Origin: Saccharum officinarum
Lineage: Eukaryota; Streptophyta; Magnoliopsida; Poales; Poaceae
Assembly (NCBI GenBank): GCA_020631735.1
Contig: CM036199.1
Location: 16,398,834 to 16,462,833 of the forward strand
DNA: 64,000 nucleotides
Direction of reading: 5' to 3'
Positions 53,285-64,000 of this stretch are shown piece by piece. A program made the position numbers and the translations under genes. Every line of letters starts with the position of its first letter. Position 1 is the first letter of the stretch. The notes beneath the pieces are model-generated. The model saw only the letters and a program-made list of their open reading frames with translations, was not told the DNA's origin and ran no database searches.

Positions 53285-56200
53285 TGTAACAGAACCGACC
53301 AAATTATAAGAGCACAAGTACAAAAATAAGCATCGAAGCGCTCAAATTTTCGAACTTGAGCCCATATAATCCCGGTAGTCAATCGAAACCACGAAGGATT
53401 TCAAACCAACTTGCTTACAACCAAGATCGCATCATTCAACATACAACATCATACGTTACATTTCACAAGTAGTTCCGAAATAAGTTTACACACACGGAGT
53501 CGCAATTATTACAAACCAAGTTTATAAAAGTAGCGGAAGCATAAACACACCCGTTGTTTAACTACTGCCAGTTTTGTTGATCAACATCTCACAAAAGCAT
53601 CAGGAAAGTACATAAAAGATGATCACGCCCAAGTGATCTAGTCTTCGTCACCCGCAGGGTGGAGACAATTTTTGCAGAAGCCTTGGTAGAGCATATCATC
53701 TGCAACAAGAGGGAATAAACCCTGAGTACTGGAATGTACTCAGCTAGACTTACCCGTCGAAAACCAGAAATAAGATGACACCAAGGATTATGCAAGGCTT
53801 TCACAAGAGGCTAGCTGACATCATATTTTAGCATAAAGGCATAAGTAATTGAGATTCTTATAACCTGTACTAGCAGTTATTTTAGCATTTACCTGTCATC
53901 TATCTTAGCACCTGTACTAAACATGCACTTGATTATAATCAAACAATTATCATCATTATATCCAGAGCAGGTATGAATTGTGGCAACATTGTATCCTTCC
54001 CTTAACCACCGGTTCATTTAATGAGATCTACGTTGCCGCTGCTCAAGTCAAGTGCTCACTAACCGGGAGCGACGGCGATTCGAATCGAATTCCTATCCAG
54101 CTGGAGGGGTGTTTCTAACACTCACCGAGTCACGCCTGGCGAAGGCTGCTCAGGTCATCTTTTGTACAGTTCAGGAATCGCGGGCCCGAATAATGTCGCG
54201 TCCCTAAGGGCGACACTCTGCCAGGTGATAGGGACTCTAACCCCCCCCTTGGTCTCACGCCAATGTCCCCAAGCACATCCTTTCTCTCCTCCAAGATGCA
54301 ACCTACCATTTGATTCCCAGCCTGAACCATACTACTCGACTTCGCAGTCGGAACGGCTTATCCGGCCAACTAAGTGTTAGACTGCGTTCAACATGACTCA
54401 AGGACGTACAGCGAATCGGTCCTTAAACGACTCAGACGGGCATAGCTCCACACCCAAGACGTGAAGTGTCTTGCGGCTGTACTATCGAACTCTCGCCCGG
54501 TCTCAGTTTCATTTTTAAGCATGGTTCCATTCACGATAGCCATAAAGCCACTCGTGACTCCTTCCTACATCTCGCGGATGACCGGAAATCACCCGACTTC
54601 TACCGTACTAAGCAGGGCTAAGCATTGACACGTGCCTAAACCTAATATAGGATTAAGTACGATATCTGGACAAGGACAGGTATAATACAACAAGTGTTTT
54701 CATCTAACTCCTACAACTTAATGCAGTAAACAATTAAAAGTACTCAAGATTAATTTATAAATCAATAGGTTCAGAATGCACCGGGGCTTGCCTTTCAGAA
54801 AGGTCGAAGGCCGGTGGTCAGGACACTCGGGCAAGTCTTCAGCGGCGTCTCCTTCGCCGACTGGTTCCGCTGGCTCCTCGGGCTGGTCCTGGACTTCCTC
54901 CGGAATCGCAGGCTCGAATTCGAGGAGAGTTACCCCCTCCGGAACACTTATTGCATGAATGCACAATAAATATCCTGGATGCATAAAGGTGCAACATGCT
55001 CGGAATGAAATGCATTTCAGAAATAAAATAATAATCTAATCAAGTTACTTTATTAGTACGTGCAAATCTCTTTTCCGGTGGAGAAGTACTTACCTAATCT
55101 ACCCAACCTAAGATATAGTTGTTCCTCTTCGGTTAAGGCCCTAACACCTAACAATACAAGAGTAATATTACTTAGGTTACCACAGTAAAACATTCTGGAC
55201 AGCAGCTCATAGATTCTAACATAACTGGAGAATCCCAACTCCAAAAGATATGATCTAAGACAATCTGGAAAGCTTATGAAATGCACCACAAAATGTTTTC
55301 AGACCACAGCACTTAATTCCAAAGTTTACCTAGTCGAAATTCCAAAGTCCCAGAATCTGCTCTCTCTAAACAGAGAGCAGCCAATTCTGGACTGTCACTT
55401 AAAACAGCAATAACTCCTAAACTACTAGCCCAATTGCCATTAAATTTTGACACAAGCTAGTTTAACCAGTTTACTACAATTTTGGTATTCACAAGTTTTC
55501 CAGCAAACACTTTTATTAAGGGTCAAACCTAGAAATACTACCAGCTATCCAGAAAACCTAGAATTGCAAGGATTAAATATTTATTGATGTGGCAAACATC
55601 CTATAAGACCAAACTACTGTTACCACAAGTTCATAAAGGTCACAAGAACACCAGAAAGTAAGGTGTGCCCACCTAGAATATTCATTTACACCCCTTTCTT
55701 AATTTACTTAAGTAATTAAGTGGAATTTTAAACATATATGTAAACTACTCCTAAAATTCTACAAAAAATACAGGGGACTCTCTGACCCAAAAAGAGACTA
55801 CTGTAAAAATTTGAACTTAATTTATTCAAAGAAACTTTCTGAACAAAATTCACAAGCCCAAAAGGCTGATTTTTGTATAAATAACAAAGCATAGTAAAAA
55901 GTGTCAAACCACAGATTTCTTAATTTTCTTGGACACTCTAGGGTATAAAGACATTCTCCAAAAATTTATATGAACATTGCACATGTATAAAAATTACTAA
56001 AATTCATTTAAGTATTTCCTAGAATAACAAGATAGCATTATAACTTGAAAAGTACTTAAGCACTACTACGTAAATTTTTACCAAAGCTAGAGCAAGTATA
56101 AATTAGCCTACTCACCAAATTTCATAATTTTTGGAACACTGAAACTCAAGATATAATTTAAACAAGTTTGCATGTGATTTAAAACACATTTCAAAGACCT

Positions 56201-58264
56201 ATTTAAATATCCCAGAAAATAAACATCACATAACAAATTCATATTTTTATAAAATACTACACACCCTGTAGATCCCGACAAAATTTATCTCATAATTTTT
56301 GGGCAAGTAAAACCCTAGATCTACATTTTCTAAACATTATCTAAAACTGTGACAGAATAAAAGAAATGAAATAAAATCAGATTTGTTACTGGGCCGGCCC
56401 GGGAAAATACGCGGCCCAAGACGCGCGCGCGCGGCCCGCGACGCACGCGCGGCCTGCTCGGGCTCCCACCCGCACGCGCGTGGCACTGACAGCGTGGGCC
56501 CGCAGGCCAGAGAGAGAAGAACAGAGGGGAGGAACGGTGGCCGGAGTTCGCCGCCGGTAGCGGATTTCGGCGCGGCCAAGTGCACCGTCATGTTTCCCCA
56601 CCTCGATACGATTATAAGGGTACCATCTACGAGGGCTATGGCGGCAGCTAAGGTAGCCAGCGACGGCAATGGCGGCCCGCGGCCGTGGCATGCCGGCTCC
56701 GATGAGCTAGGCGGCTGCTCGGCCCTAATGGTCGGTCCGGTGAGCATCAGTGGCTCAAGGCGGACGCGACACACCAAGGACGCAAGATAGGGAGACGCTG
56801 GGGAAGCACGGCCACGCCACGGAGGTGCTCCGGCGAGAAATGCCTGAGGCGGACAGTGGCGGAGATGGTGATGCTGTCTTACCCTCGCACAATTGGCCCC
56901 GACGGCGAGGTGGAGGATGGAGGGGGTTACAAGGCGGAGCAGTGGACGAGTTTTGGTGGGCTGCGGTGCGGTGGTGAGTGCGCACGAGCTCGCCGGAGTG
57001 GGGCGGCAATGGCGGCTCAGTTTTTTCCGTGTCGAAGCCGAATGAGGGAGGGAGAGGAAATAGGGCAGCTCCGGTGCGGCGTGGCGGCCTTGAAGGCGCC
57101 GTGGACTGAACGGTGGGGCCAGGACCGGCGTACGGTCGCCACCGCGTGTCCACGCGTCGGCGAGGGCCTGTGGCCGGTCGGCCACTCCCCCCTTCTGACG
57201 AAACTGAATCGCGGTGAATGGTGACATCGACGACCGACTGACATAGCGACTTCAACGATGATTAACTCATAACCCAGCTCGTGTTAGTGAAACCTCCAAA
57301 TAGCAAAGTTGTAGACCTATTTGAGCACTACAAGTTTGTAAGAGACATCATGGGCTGGTTCGGCTTAGTTGGTGAGATATAGTGACCTCAAGTGGTGCCC
57401 GGTGAAACTGAAACGCAGTTTCAGAGATAAACGCCGATTGAAACCCTAACTTCTTGACAATGTATCTCCTAAACTATTGAGAACCAAGTGATGGTGATAT
57501 TGACAATGTTGTAGAGCTATGTGTGGACAACAACTTTGTCAATTGGCTCTAGGACTGGTTTGGCCTAGTTTGTGAGTTACAAGTTGCTAAAGTGAGGTAC
57601 TGTGAAACGGTTTTCAGCTCCACACTTAGCAAAAATGGCTAAGTCCCAAAACAGCCTCTAATACTGACTTGTGGGCCATTTTTGAGCATGTTCTGATCAT
57701 TTTCATGAGATGGCCATATTAGAACTTTTGTTCCTTATGAAATTTTCTACAACTTTGCTTAAGGTTGCTCCTCCATGCAAGATCTCTAAACTAGACTTTT
57801 TAATTGGTCAAACCAGATCACTCTAGGGGTCCAACTTAGTCAACAACATTTGGAAGGGCAATTTGGTAATTTTGGTCAACATGAACATTGCTCCACTACT
57901 TACCCTAAATGTAATTAAGGTGTTATAAGACCTAATTAGCCACTCTACACATTGGTTGCACAAAATTCCTAGTGTCACATACTTTGGCACAAGTAATTCA
58001 ATACTTTCACCCAAATGTTGCAAGCTCATGTTGCACATGTTGCATGAGTGTGTTGCACAACACTTGCTAATTATGTTACACTAAAGTGGTCGACATATCT
58101 CACAAAGGAAATTGCACATAAGGTACTTGTGTGTTGCACACTACTCACTTCTTACTTCACATGAAATATAAACATATTATAAGCTTATGCATGAAATGAA
58201 TGATGCTTGCTTATGCTCATGCAAATGCAATGCAATTAAGGAGCTAAACACCTGGGGTGTTACA
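53285..58264 (-). repeat. 3' LTR of the chromovirus (4980 bp)
   Basis: The ends are TGTAACAG and GGTGTTACA (7-bp inverted TGTAACA). Its outer part matches the partial right LTR at 63421. A GC-rich block at 56390-57230 gives long but unrelated open frames in several phases. No nested element was recognised inside, so the length appears genuine. Confidence 0.85.
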
Positions 58265-61200
58265 GCCCTCCCCCCTTATAAAAATCTCGTCCCGAGATTT
58301 GGAAAGCGTACCATTTTTCATAGAATTCCTTATAACCATCCCGCAAATAGTCCTCCCGTTCCCATGTAGCGTCACTTTCACTACCCTGATTACTCCACAT
58401 TACTTTATACCACTTAACCACTTTGCTTCTAGTCACTCATTCCTGAGTATCAATCACACAGACTGGCTTTTCTTCGTAAGTTAGATCAGATTCCAGCCTG
58501 ATATCTCCTAAAGGGACTCTTTCTTCAGGAACACGAAGACACTTTTTGAGCTGTGATACATGGAAGACGTTGAATATGGCACTCATTTCTGGAGGTAACT
58601 GGATTTTATACGCAATAGCTCCGCTCTTGCCTATGATTTGGAAAGGACCCACGTATCTTGGCGCAAGTTTCCGCTTAACACCAAAACGTTGGACACTCTT
58701 CATTGGAGAAACTTTCAGATACACGAAGTCTCCAACTTCAAACTCGAGTGGTTTTCTACGATGATCAGCATAACTTTTCTGTCTAGCTTGGGCTGCAGCC
58801 ATATGTTTTTGGATGGTACGAACTTGTTCCTCAGCTTCCTCAACAAAAGCAATACCATAAAATCTTCTCTCACCAGCTTCTATCTAATTTAGTGGGGTTC
58901 TACACTTACGACCGTACAAAGCTTCGAATGGGGCCATCTTAATACTCTCTTGGTAACTATTATTGTACGAGAATTCGGCCAGAGGTAACCATTTTTCCCA
59001 AGAACCCTTGGATGATATTACACATGCCCGCAATAGATCTTCCAAGATTTGGTTAACCCGTTCCGTCTGTCCTGCCGTCTGGGGGTGATAAGCAGAGCTT
59101 CTCACTAACTTGGTTCCCAGAAGGTGATGCAAGTGCTCCCAAAAGCGAGCAGTGAACTAGGGACCACGATCAGAGATGATAGTACGAGGTATCCCATGGA
59201 GCCGGACTATCTGACTGAAGTACAACTCAGCATAGTCAGTGGGACGATAGTCCACTCTAACAGGAATGAAGTGAGCTGACTTGGTTAAGCGGTCCACAAT
59301 TACCCAGATGGAGTTATGATTTTTGACAGTAGGAGGAAGTTCGACAATAAAATCTATACTTATCTCTTCCCATTTCCAACCTGGGATAGAAAGTGGTTGC
59401 AGTAACCCAGCTTTCATATGCATAGCTTTAACTCTACAGCAGGTGTCACACCTAGCCACATATGCAGCTATCTCTTTCCGCATCTTGGTCCACCAATAAT
59501 ATGGCTTCAAATCATAATACATCTTATTGCTACCAGGATGGATGGACAACTTAGAGGAGTGTGCTTCAGACATAATATCATTTCTAAGCTCCCGGTCCTT
59601 AGGCACAACTAACCTATCCCTGAACCATAGTACACCCTCTTCATCTACCCTGAACTGTGTAGTTTCTTGCTCTTTCATCTTACGCTTGATGTGGAATATA
59701 CCAGTGTCAGTCTTTTGGAGCTCAATAATTCTGCTTTTGAGAGTACAACTAATAGTGATGTTGTACAAGACTGCTGAATGTAGAAGACGAGATCAATGAA
59801 AATCAGTTTCAACTAGGGAATGGCAATGAGACTTACGGCTTAAAGCATCCGCAACCACATTTGCCTTGCCAGGATGATAGTGCACTTGAAGGTTATAATC
59901 CTTAATCAACTCGAGCCATCTTCTTTGACGCATATTTAACTCGGGTTGGGTGAAGATGTATTTGAGGCTTTTGTGGTCTGTGTAGATGTTGCAGACATTG
60001 CCCAGCAGATAGTGCCGCCAGGCTTTCAAAGCATGAACAACTGCGGCGAGTTCTAAGTCATGCGTTGGATAATTCGCCTCATGCTTCCGAAGTTGTCGAG
60101 AGGTATATGCAATTACTCGACCTTCCTGCATCAACACACCTCCCAAACCTATGCCTAATGCATCACAATAAACATCAAATGGTTTCTCGATATCCGGTTG
60201 TGCCAAAACCGGGGCTGAGGTTAGGAGAGTTCGCAGTTTGTGAAAAGCCGCATCACACTCAGGAGTCCGGACAAACCTGGTGTCTTTTTGTAGCAACCGA
60301 GTCATTGGCTTGGCTATTTTGGAGAAATCCAGGATGAAGCGACGATAATAGCCAGCCAAACCAAGAAAACTCCAAACCTCGTGAACCGAGATAGGAGCTT
60401 TCTAGTTCAGTACTTCTTGTACCTTGGTGGGGTCCACCATAATTCCTCCATCAGACAACACATGCCCAAGGAAAGGTACTTCTCGAAGCCAGAATTCGCA
60501 CTTACTGAACTTTGCGTATAATTGATGTTCACGCAGTCTTGTGAGGACTATACGCAGATGTTCAGCGTGATCTTCCTCATTTACAGAATATATTAGGATG
60601 TCATCAATAAATACCACCACGAACTTATCCAATTCGGGCATAAACACCGAATTCATCAAGTACATAAAGTGTGCGGGGGCATTTGTCAAGCCAAAAGACA
60701 TTACAAGATACTCATAAAGACCATATCTGGTAGAAAAGGCTGTCTTTGGAACATCTTCCGGGCGGATTTTAATTTGATGGTAGCCAGATCTTAGATCGAT
60801 CTTGGAGAAAACTTTAGCTTTAGACAACTGATCGAACAAGATGTCGATACGTGGTAGAGGGTACTTATTTTTGACAGTGACTGCATTGAGAGGTCTAAAA
60901 TCTACGCACATTCACAATGACTGATCCTTCTTCTTTACAAAGATAGCAGGACATCCCCACGGCGACGAACTAGGACGAATCAACCCCTTCTTCAATAGTT
61001 CGTTCAATTGCACCTTAAGTTCAGCTAACTCATTCGGAGGAATCCTACAAGGTCTCCTAGAGATGGGAGCTGTGCTAGGTAACAATTCAATTTTAAATTC
61101 CACATCCCGGTCCGGAGGGAGTCCCGGCAAATCATCGGGAAAAACGTCCGGAAACTCATTCACTACTGGAATTTCGGCCAACGCCTTTGTTTGCACAGCA

Positions 61201-62582
61201 TGAACTTCCCTAGACAATTCAACTTTTCTGGGAAGTTGTACCAGAAAACCCCTTTGATCTGTAGGATCTCTGAGCATAACTACTCGCGTGGATGTATCAA
61301 TGAGTACCCCATTCTGACTCATCCAATTCATGCCCAGAATAACATCTATGCCTAAACCCGGCAAAACCACTAAGGCAAGCGAGTACTTTCGCCCTTCTAT
61401 CTCAAGCTCAAGATTCCCCACTACTTTATTTGTGGAAATATTCCCACTTGCTGCACTAATGCAATAACCCCCACCTTCAACAGTATGCAATTTGTGTGCA
61501 AACTCTGATGCAAACTTAGGACTGATAAAGGAATGCGAAGCACCCGAATCAAAAAGTACCACTACAGGGTGTTGGTCAACTAGGAACTTACCAGCAGTGA
61601 CCACCTCACCAGAAGGGATTTCCTCAATACTGTTATAATGAGCGTGGCCCTGACGGCCACCTTGGTTAACATTCTTCTTGGGGTAAGGACAATTTCTGGA
61701 CCAATAGCCTGGCTTGTTGCAGTTCCAGCAAGGCATGTTGCTAGGAGGGACACTAGAGCTGCCTTGACCCGAATTACTCTTTGGCAGAGCCACTGTATAT
61801 GCCTTGCGAAACCCAGTCTTCACTGGTGCTTTCTTTTGTGGGGGACGGAACTTAGCACTTGTGGCAGGAGGGCGAGGAGGAGCCCTCGGGGCAGCTGGAG
61901 CTCGGGACTATGAAGCACCTGCCTCAAGTGCCCTCTTGCGGCTCTTAGAAGCAGCATAGATCGAGTTATTGTTCTCTTGAGTCAGAGCATCACTGATAAA
62001 TTCATTGAAGGTAGTGCACTTGCTAGTGCCCATAGTCTTCATCAGCTTTGGGCCGAGGCCTCTTTTAAAGCTAGCAATTTTCTTAGAATCGGTATCCACA
62101 AACTCTGTGGCATACCTCGCCAGGTTGTTGAAAGATTACAGATATTCAGTCAAGCTTTTATTTCCCTGTGACAGCCTCATGAATTCTGTGTGCTTGATTG
62201 CCATAAGACCTGGAGGAATATAGTTCCCATGAAATGCGGCCTTGAACTGATCCCAAGCAATAGGAACATTTGCAGGCAATGTGGAACGATAGTGGCTCCA
62301 CCAAATACCCGCTGGACCATGTAGTTGGTGAGAAGCGTATTCAGTCTTTAGCTCATCAGTCAAGCGAAGCAGACAAAACTTTTGTTCAATAGTGTTCAAC
62401 CACTCATCAGCTTGCAGTGGTTCCTCCGCCTCCTTAAAGAGCGGGGGCTTAGTATCAAGAAAGTCCTTGAAATCACTGTACTGATTGGGTTCTGGGCCCT
62501 GGCGGCCAGGACGAGCTTCCCGGTTGGCCAGCTGGCGCATAGCATCTGCCAGCATGCGCTGCCCTTCGACCACTGTCTGCAT
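58260..62582 (-). pseudogene. Chromovirus Gag-Pol in a single frame interrupted by eight stops
   Basis: The frame from the ATG at 62582 to the TAA at 58260-58262 (1441 codons) never shifts. Stops lie at 62136, 61908, 60912, 60402, 59793, 59157, 58884 and 58437 (lowest coordinate of each). Gag has PLFKEAEEPLQADEWLN and WWSHYRSTLP, and a zinc knuckle CWNCNKPGYWSRNC with Tyr where His is usual. The protease has LFDSGASHSFIS. The RT has [13 protein letters not shown] and [11 protein letters not shown]. RNase H has [15 protein letters not shown] and ends VVADALSRK. Integrase has HHCC, ISIDFIVELP, IISDRGP and YHPQTAGQTERVNQ, then GPFQIIGKSGAIAYKIQLP. The C-terminal end with MWSNQGSESDATWEREDYL resembles the chromodomain. 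Usually conserved residues occupy most stop positions. Confidence 0.92.
58265..58275 (-). other. Polypurine tract of the chromovirus
   Basis: On the minus strand it reads GGGGGGAGGGC directly before the LTR. The polyprotein frame runs through it and ends at TAA (58260-58262), whose bases are part of the LTR. Confidence 0.85.
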
Positions 62583-63407
62583 CAGCTCAGCCGGGGTAGG
62601 TGGTGGCGGAGGGGGTGGCTGTTCCTCATCCTCATTGCCACGACCCCGACGGAGATTGTACGACTTAAGGTGAGGATCATTTAGGGGATACGAAATTTAA
62701 TTTAGTCGGAAGTACTGAAATTTTTAAGGAGGGAGTAAATGATATGTATGATATAATTAAACATGATGCATGCATGTTCCGTACGCCCTCTCACCTTAGT
62801 AGAAACCTAAAGTTCTAACGCTAGGCGGTGGCATACATACGTTCTCTCATATAAGCGAAACTATCGGTCTACTCGTTACGCTGTTAGTGTACCTGCAGAA
62901 AATCTCATTTCAGCCCAACAGTTTCCCAATATATGCACACAAGAAGGCAGTAATTTAACTACTTTCCATATACACATCCCCTGATGTATATACTTCAGTA
63001 TCAAAGCTACCCGATATAAATATATTCCCCCCAATTAAGTGCTTATGTAATTACATGGTTTAAACATGTAAGTATGCAAGTCACCAAAACTACTCTCTCC
63101 TAGATCGCCGGTTGGACAATCATGCTCTCACAACTCCCACTTACCAGAGCATCGAGGCAATTGATCCATACATTACCACCCAAGTGGATGGCATCCATAC
63201 AATATCACGCCGTATGGACGACGAAACAAAAACAAACAAGGCCCGCAAATTAGTATTTATAATAAGCCACCTAAGAGTCCTTATTTGGGCTAAAGGATGT
63301 GATCACTGGCATACCTATGAAAATAATTTTTTTAAATTTTAACCCTTTTCATAATCAAATACTTTTGTTTTTAAATACTCGTATGATGTTTTTAATGTTG
63401 AATTATG
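62583..63407. other. Chromovirus untranslated leader
   Basis: The polyprotein frame stays open upstream to about 62690 with a Pro-rich stretch and NLRRGRGNEDEEQ, so the true start may lie before 62582. The rest is non-coding leader up to the primer-binding site. Confidence 0.5.
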
Positions 63408-63418
63408 CTCCGGTACCA
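63408..63418 (-). other. Primer-binding site of the chromovirus
   Basis: The minus strand reads TGGTACCGGAG, two bases from the LTR. It differs at two positions from the usual initiator Met tRNA site TGGTATCAGAG. Confidence 0.75.
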
Positions 63419-63420
63419 GC

Positions 63421-64000
63421 TGTAACAGAACCGACCAAATTATAAGAGCACAAGTACAAAAACAAGCACCGAAGCGCTCAAATTTTTGAACTTGAGCCCA
63501 TATAATCCCGGTAGTCAATCGAAACCACGAAGGATTTCAAACCAACTTGCTTACAACCAAGATCGCATCATTCAACATACAACATCATACGTTACATTTC
63601 GCAAGTAGTTCCGAAATAAGTTTACACACACGGAGTCGTAATTATTACAAACCAAGTTTATAAAAGTAGCGGAAGCATAAACACACCCGTTGTTTAACTA
63701 CTGCCAGTTTTGTTGATCAACATCTCACAAAAGCATCAGGAAAGTACATAAAAGATGATCACGCCCAAGTGATCTAGTCTTCGTCACCCGCAGGGTGGAG
63801 ACAATTTTTGCAGAAGCCTTGGTAGAGCATATCATCTGCAACAGGAGGGAATAAACCCTGAGTACTAGAATGTACTCAGCTAGACTTACCCGTCGAAAAC
63901 CAGAAATAAGATGACACCAAGGATTATGCAAGGCTTTCACAAGAGGCTAGCTGACATCACATTTTTGCATAAAGGCATAAGTAATTGAGATTCTTATAAC
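63421..64000 (-). repeat. 5' LTR of the chromovirus, cut by the window end
   Basis: It starts TGTAACAGAACCG and matches 53285-53880 with about nine differences, including a short block near 63960 (CATCACATTTTTGC versus CATCATATTTTAGC). Confidence 0.93.

Larger units (their letters stand above)
53285..64000 (-). mobile_element. Ty3/gypsy chromovirus (Del/Tekay type), continues past the window end
   Basis: The left LTR (53285-58264), a polypurine tract, the Pol/Gag region (58260-62582), the primer-binding site (63408-63418) and the start of the right LTR (63421-64000) are present. It reads on the minus strand. The domain order protease, RT, RNase H, integrase plus a C-terminal chromodomain-like end and multi-kb LTRs point to the Del/Tekay lineage. 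Over the roughly 580 bp where both LTRs are visible I count about nine differences, so the insertion is recent. Confidence 0.93.

Noticed and set aside
56337..57255. Frames of 100-296 codons in several phases
   Set aside because: They lie inside the chromovirus LTR in a GC-rich block. None shows a domain and they overlap each other.

Overview
The window is nuclear DNA of a grass, most likely a panicoid of the sorghum, Miscanthus or sugarcane type. The signs are intron-rich plant genes, a nuclear copy of grass-type plastid psbH, a typical grass mixture of transposable elements, and one 100-N assembly gap at 37329-37428. This placement is inference; no species marker is visible.

The first 34 kb is gene-bearing and all three genes lie on the + strand. 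(1) 1443-4280 encodes a small conserved plant protein with one membrane segment, in two exons. (2) 9852-14337 encodes the heat stress transcription factor HSFA5, in two exons. Its 3.0-kb intron holds a complete 912-bp non-autonomous Helitron. (3) 17579-33606 encodes a DEMETER-like 5-methylcytosine DNA glycosylase of the DML3 type. I could assemble 17 exons (1027 codons plus stop) with the catalytic Lys and Asp and the four Fe-S cysteines all present. Its fourth intron is 8.2 kb because it contains a 5.6-kb Ty1/copia element and a 1.56-kb non-autonomous LTR element, both antisense to the gene. Between the genes are two MULE-like foldback elements, a family of small GTTCGGCTG-type MITEs, and a layered locus at 14.7-16.7 kb. 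In that locus a relic with a retroelement primer-binding site and three 172-176-bp tandem units was invaded by plastid DNA, and the plastid DNA was then invaded by a MITE.

From about 35 kb the window is almost entirely transposable elements. In order they are: an LTR copy cut by the gap (36161-37328); a degenerate Ty3/gypsy element of the Tat type on the minus strand (37429-47098) with an extra antisense ORF; unclassified repeats; a solo LTR of the same family as the 36-kb copy, with intact 5-bp duplications (49502-51438); a CACTA-like remnant; and a chromodomain gypsy element of the Del/Tekay type with a 4.98-kb LTR (53285 to beyond the window end).

The main points for follow-up are a DNA demethylase gene carrying two retrotransposons in one intron, gypsy polyproteins broken mainly by nonsense changes rather than indels, a strong excess of the pentamer CCGAT/ATCGG throughout the Tat element regardless of coding strand, and the plastid-in-repeat / MITE-in-plastid nest.
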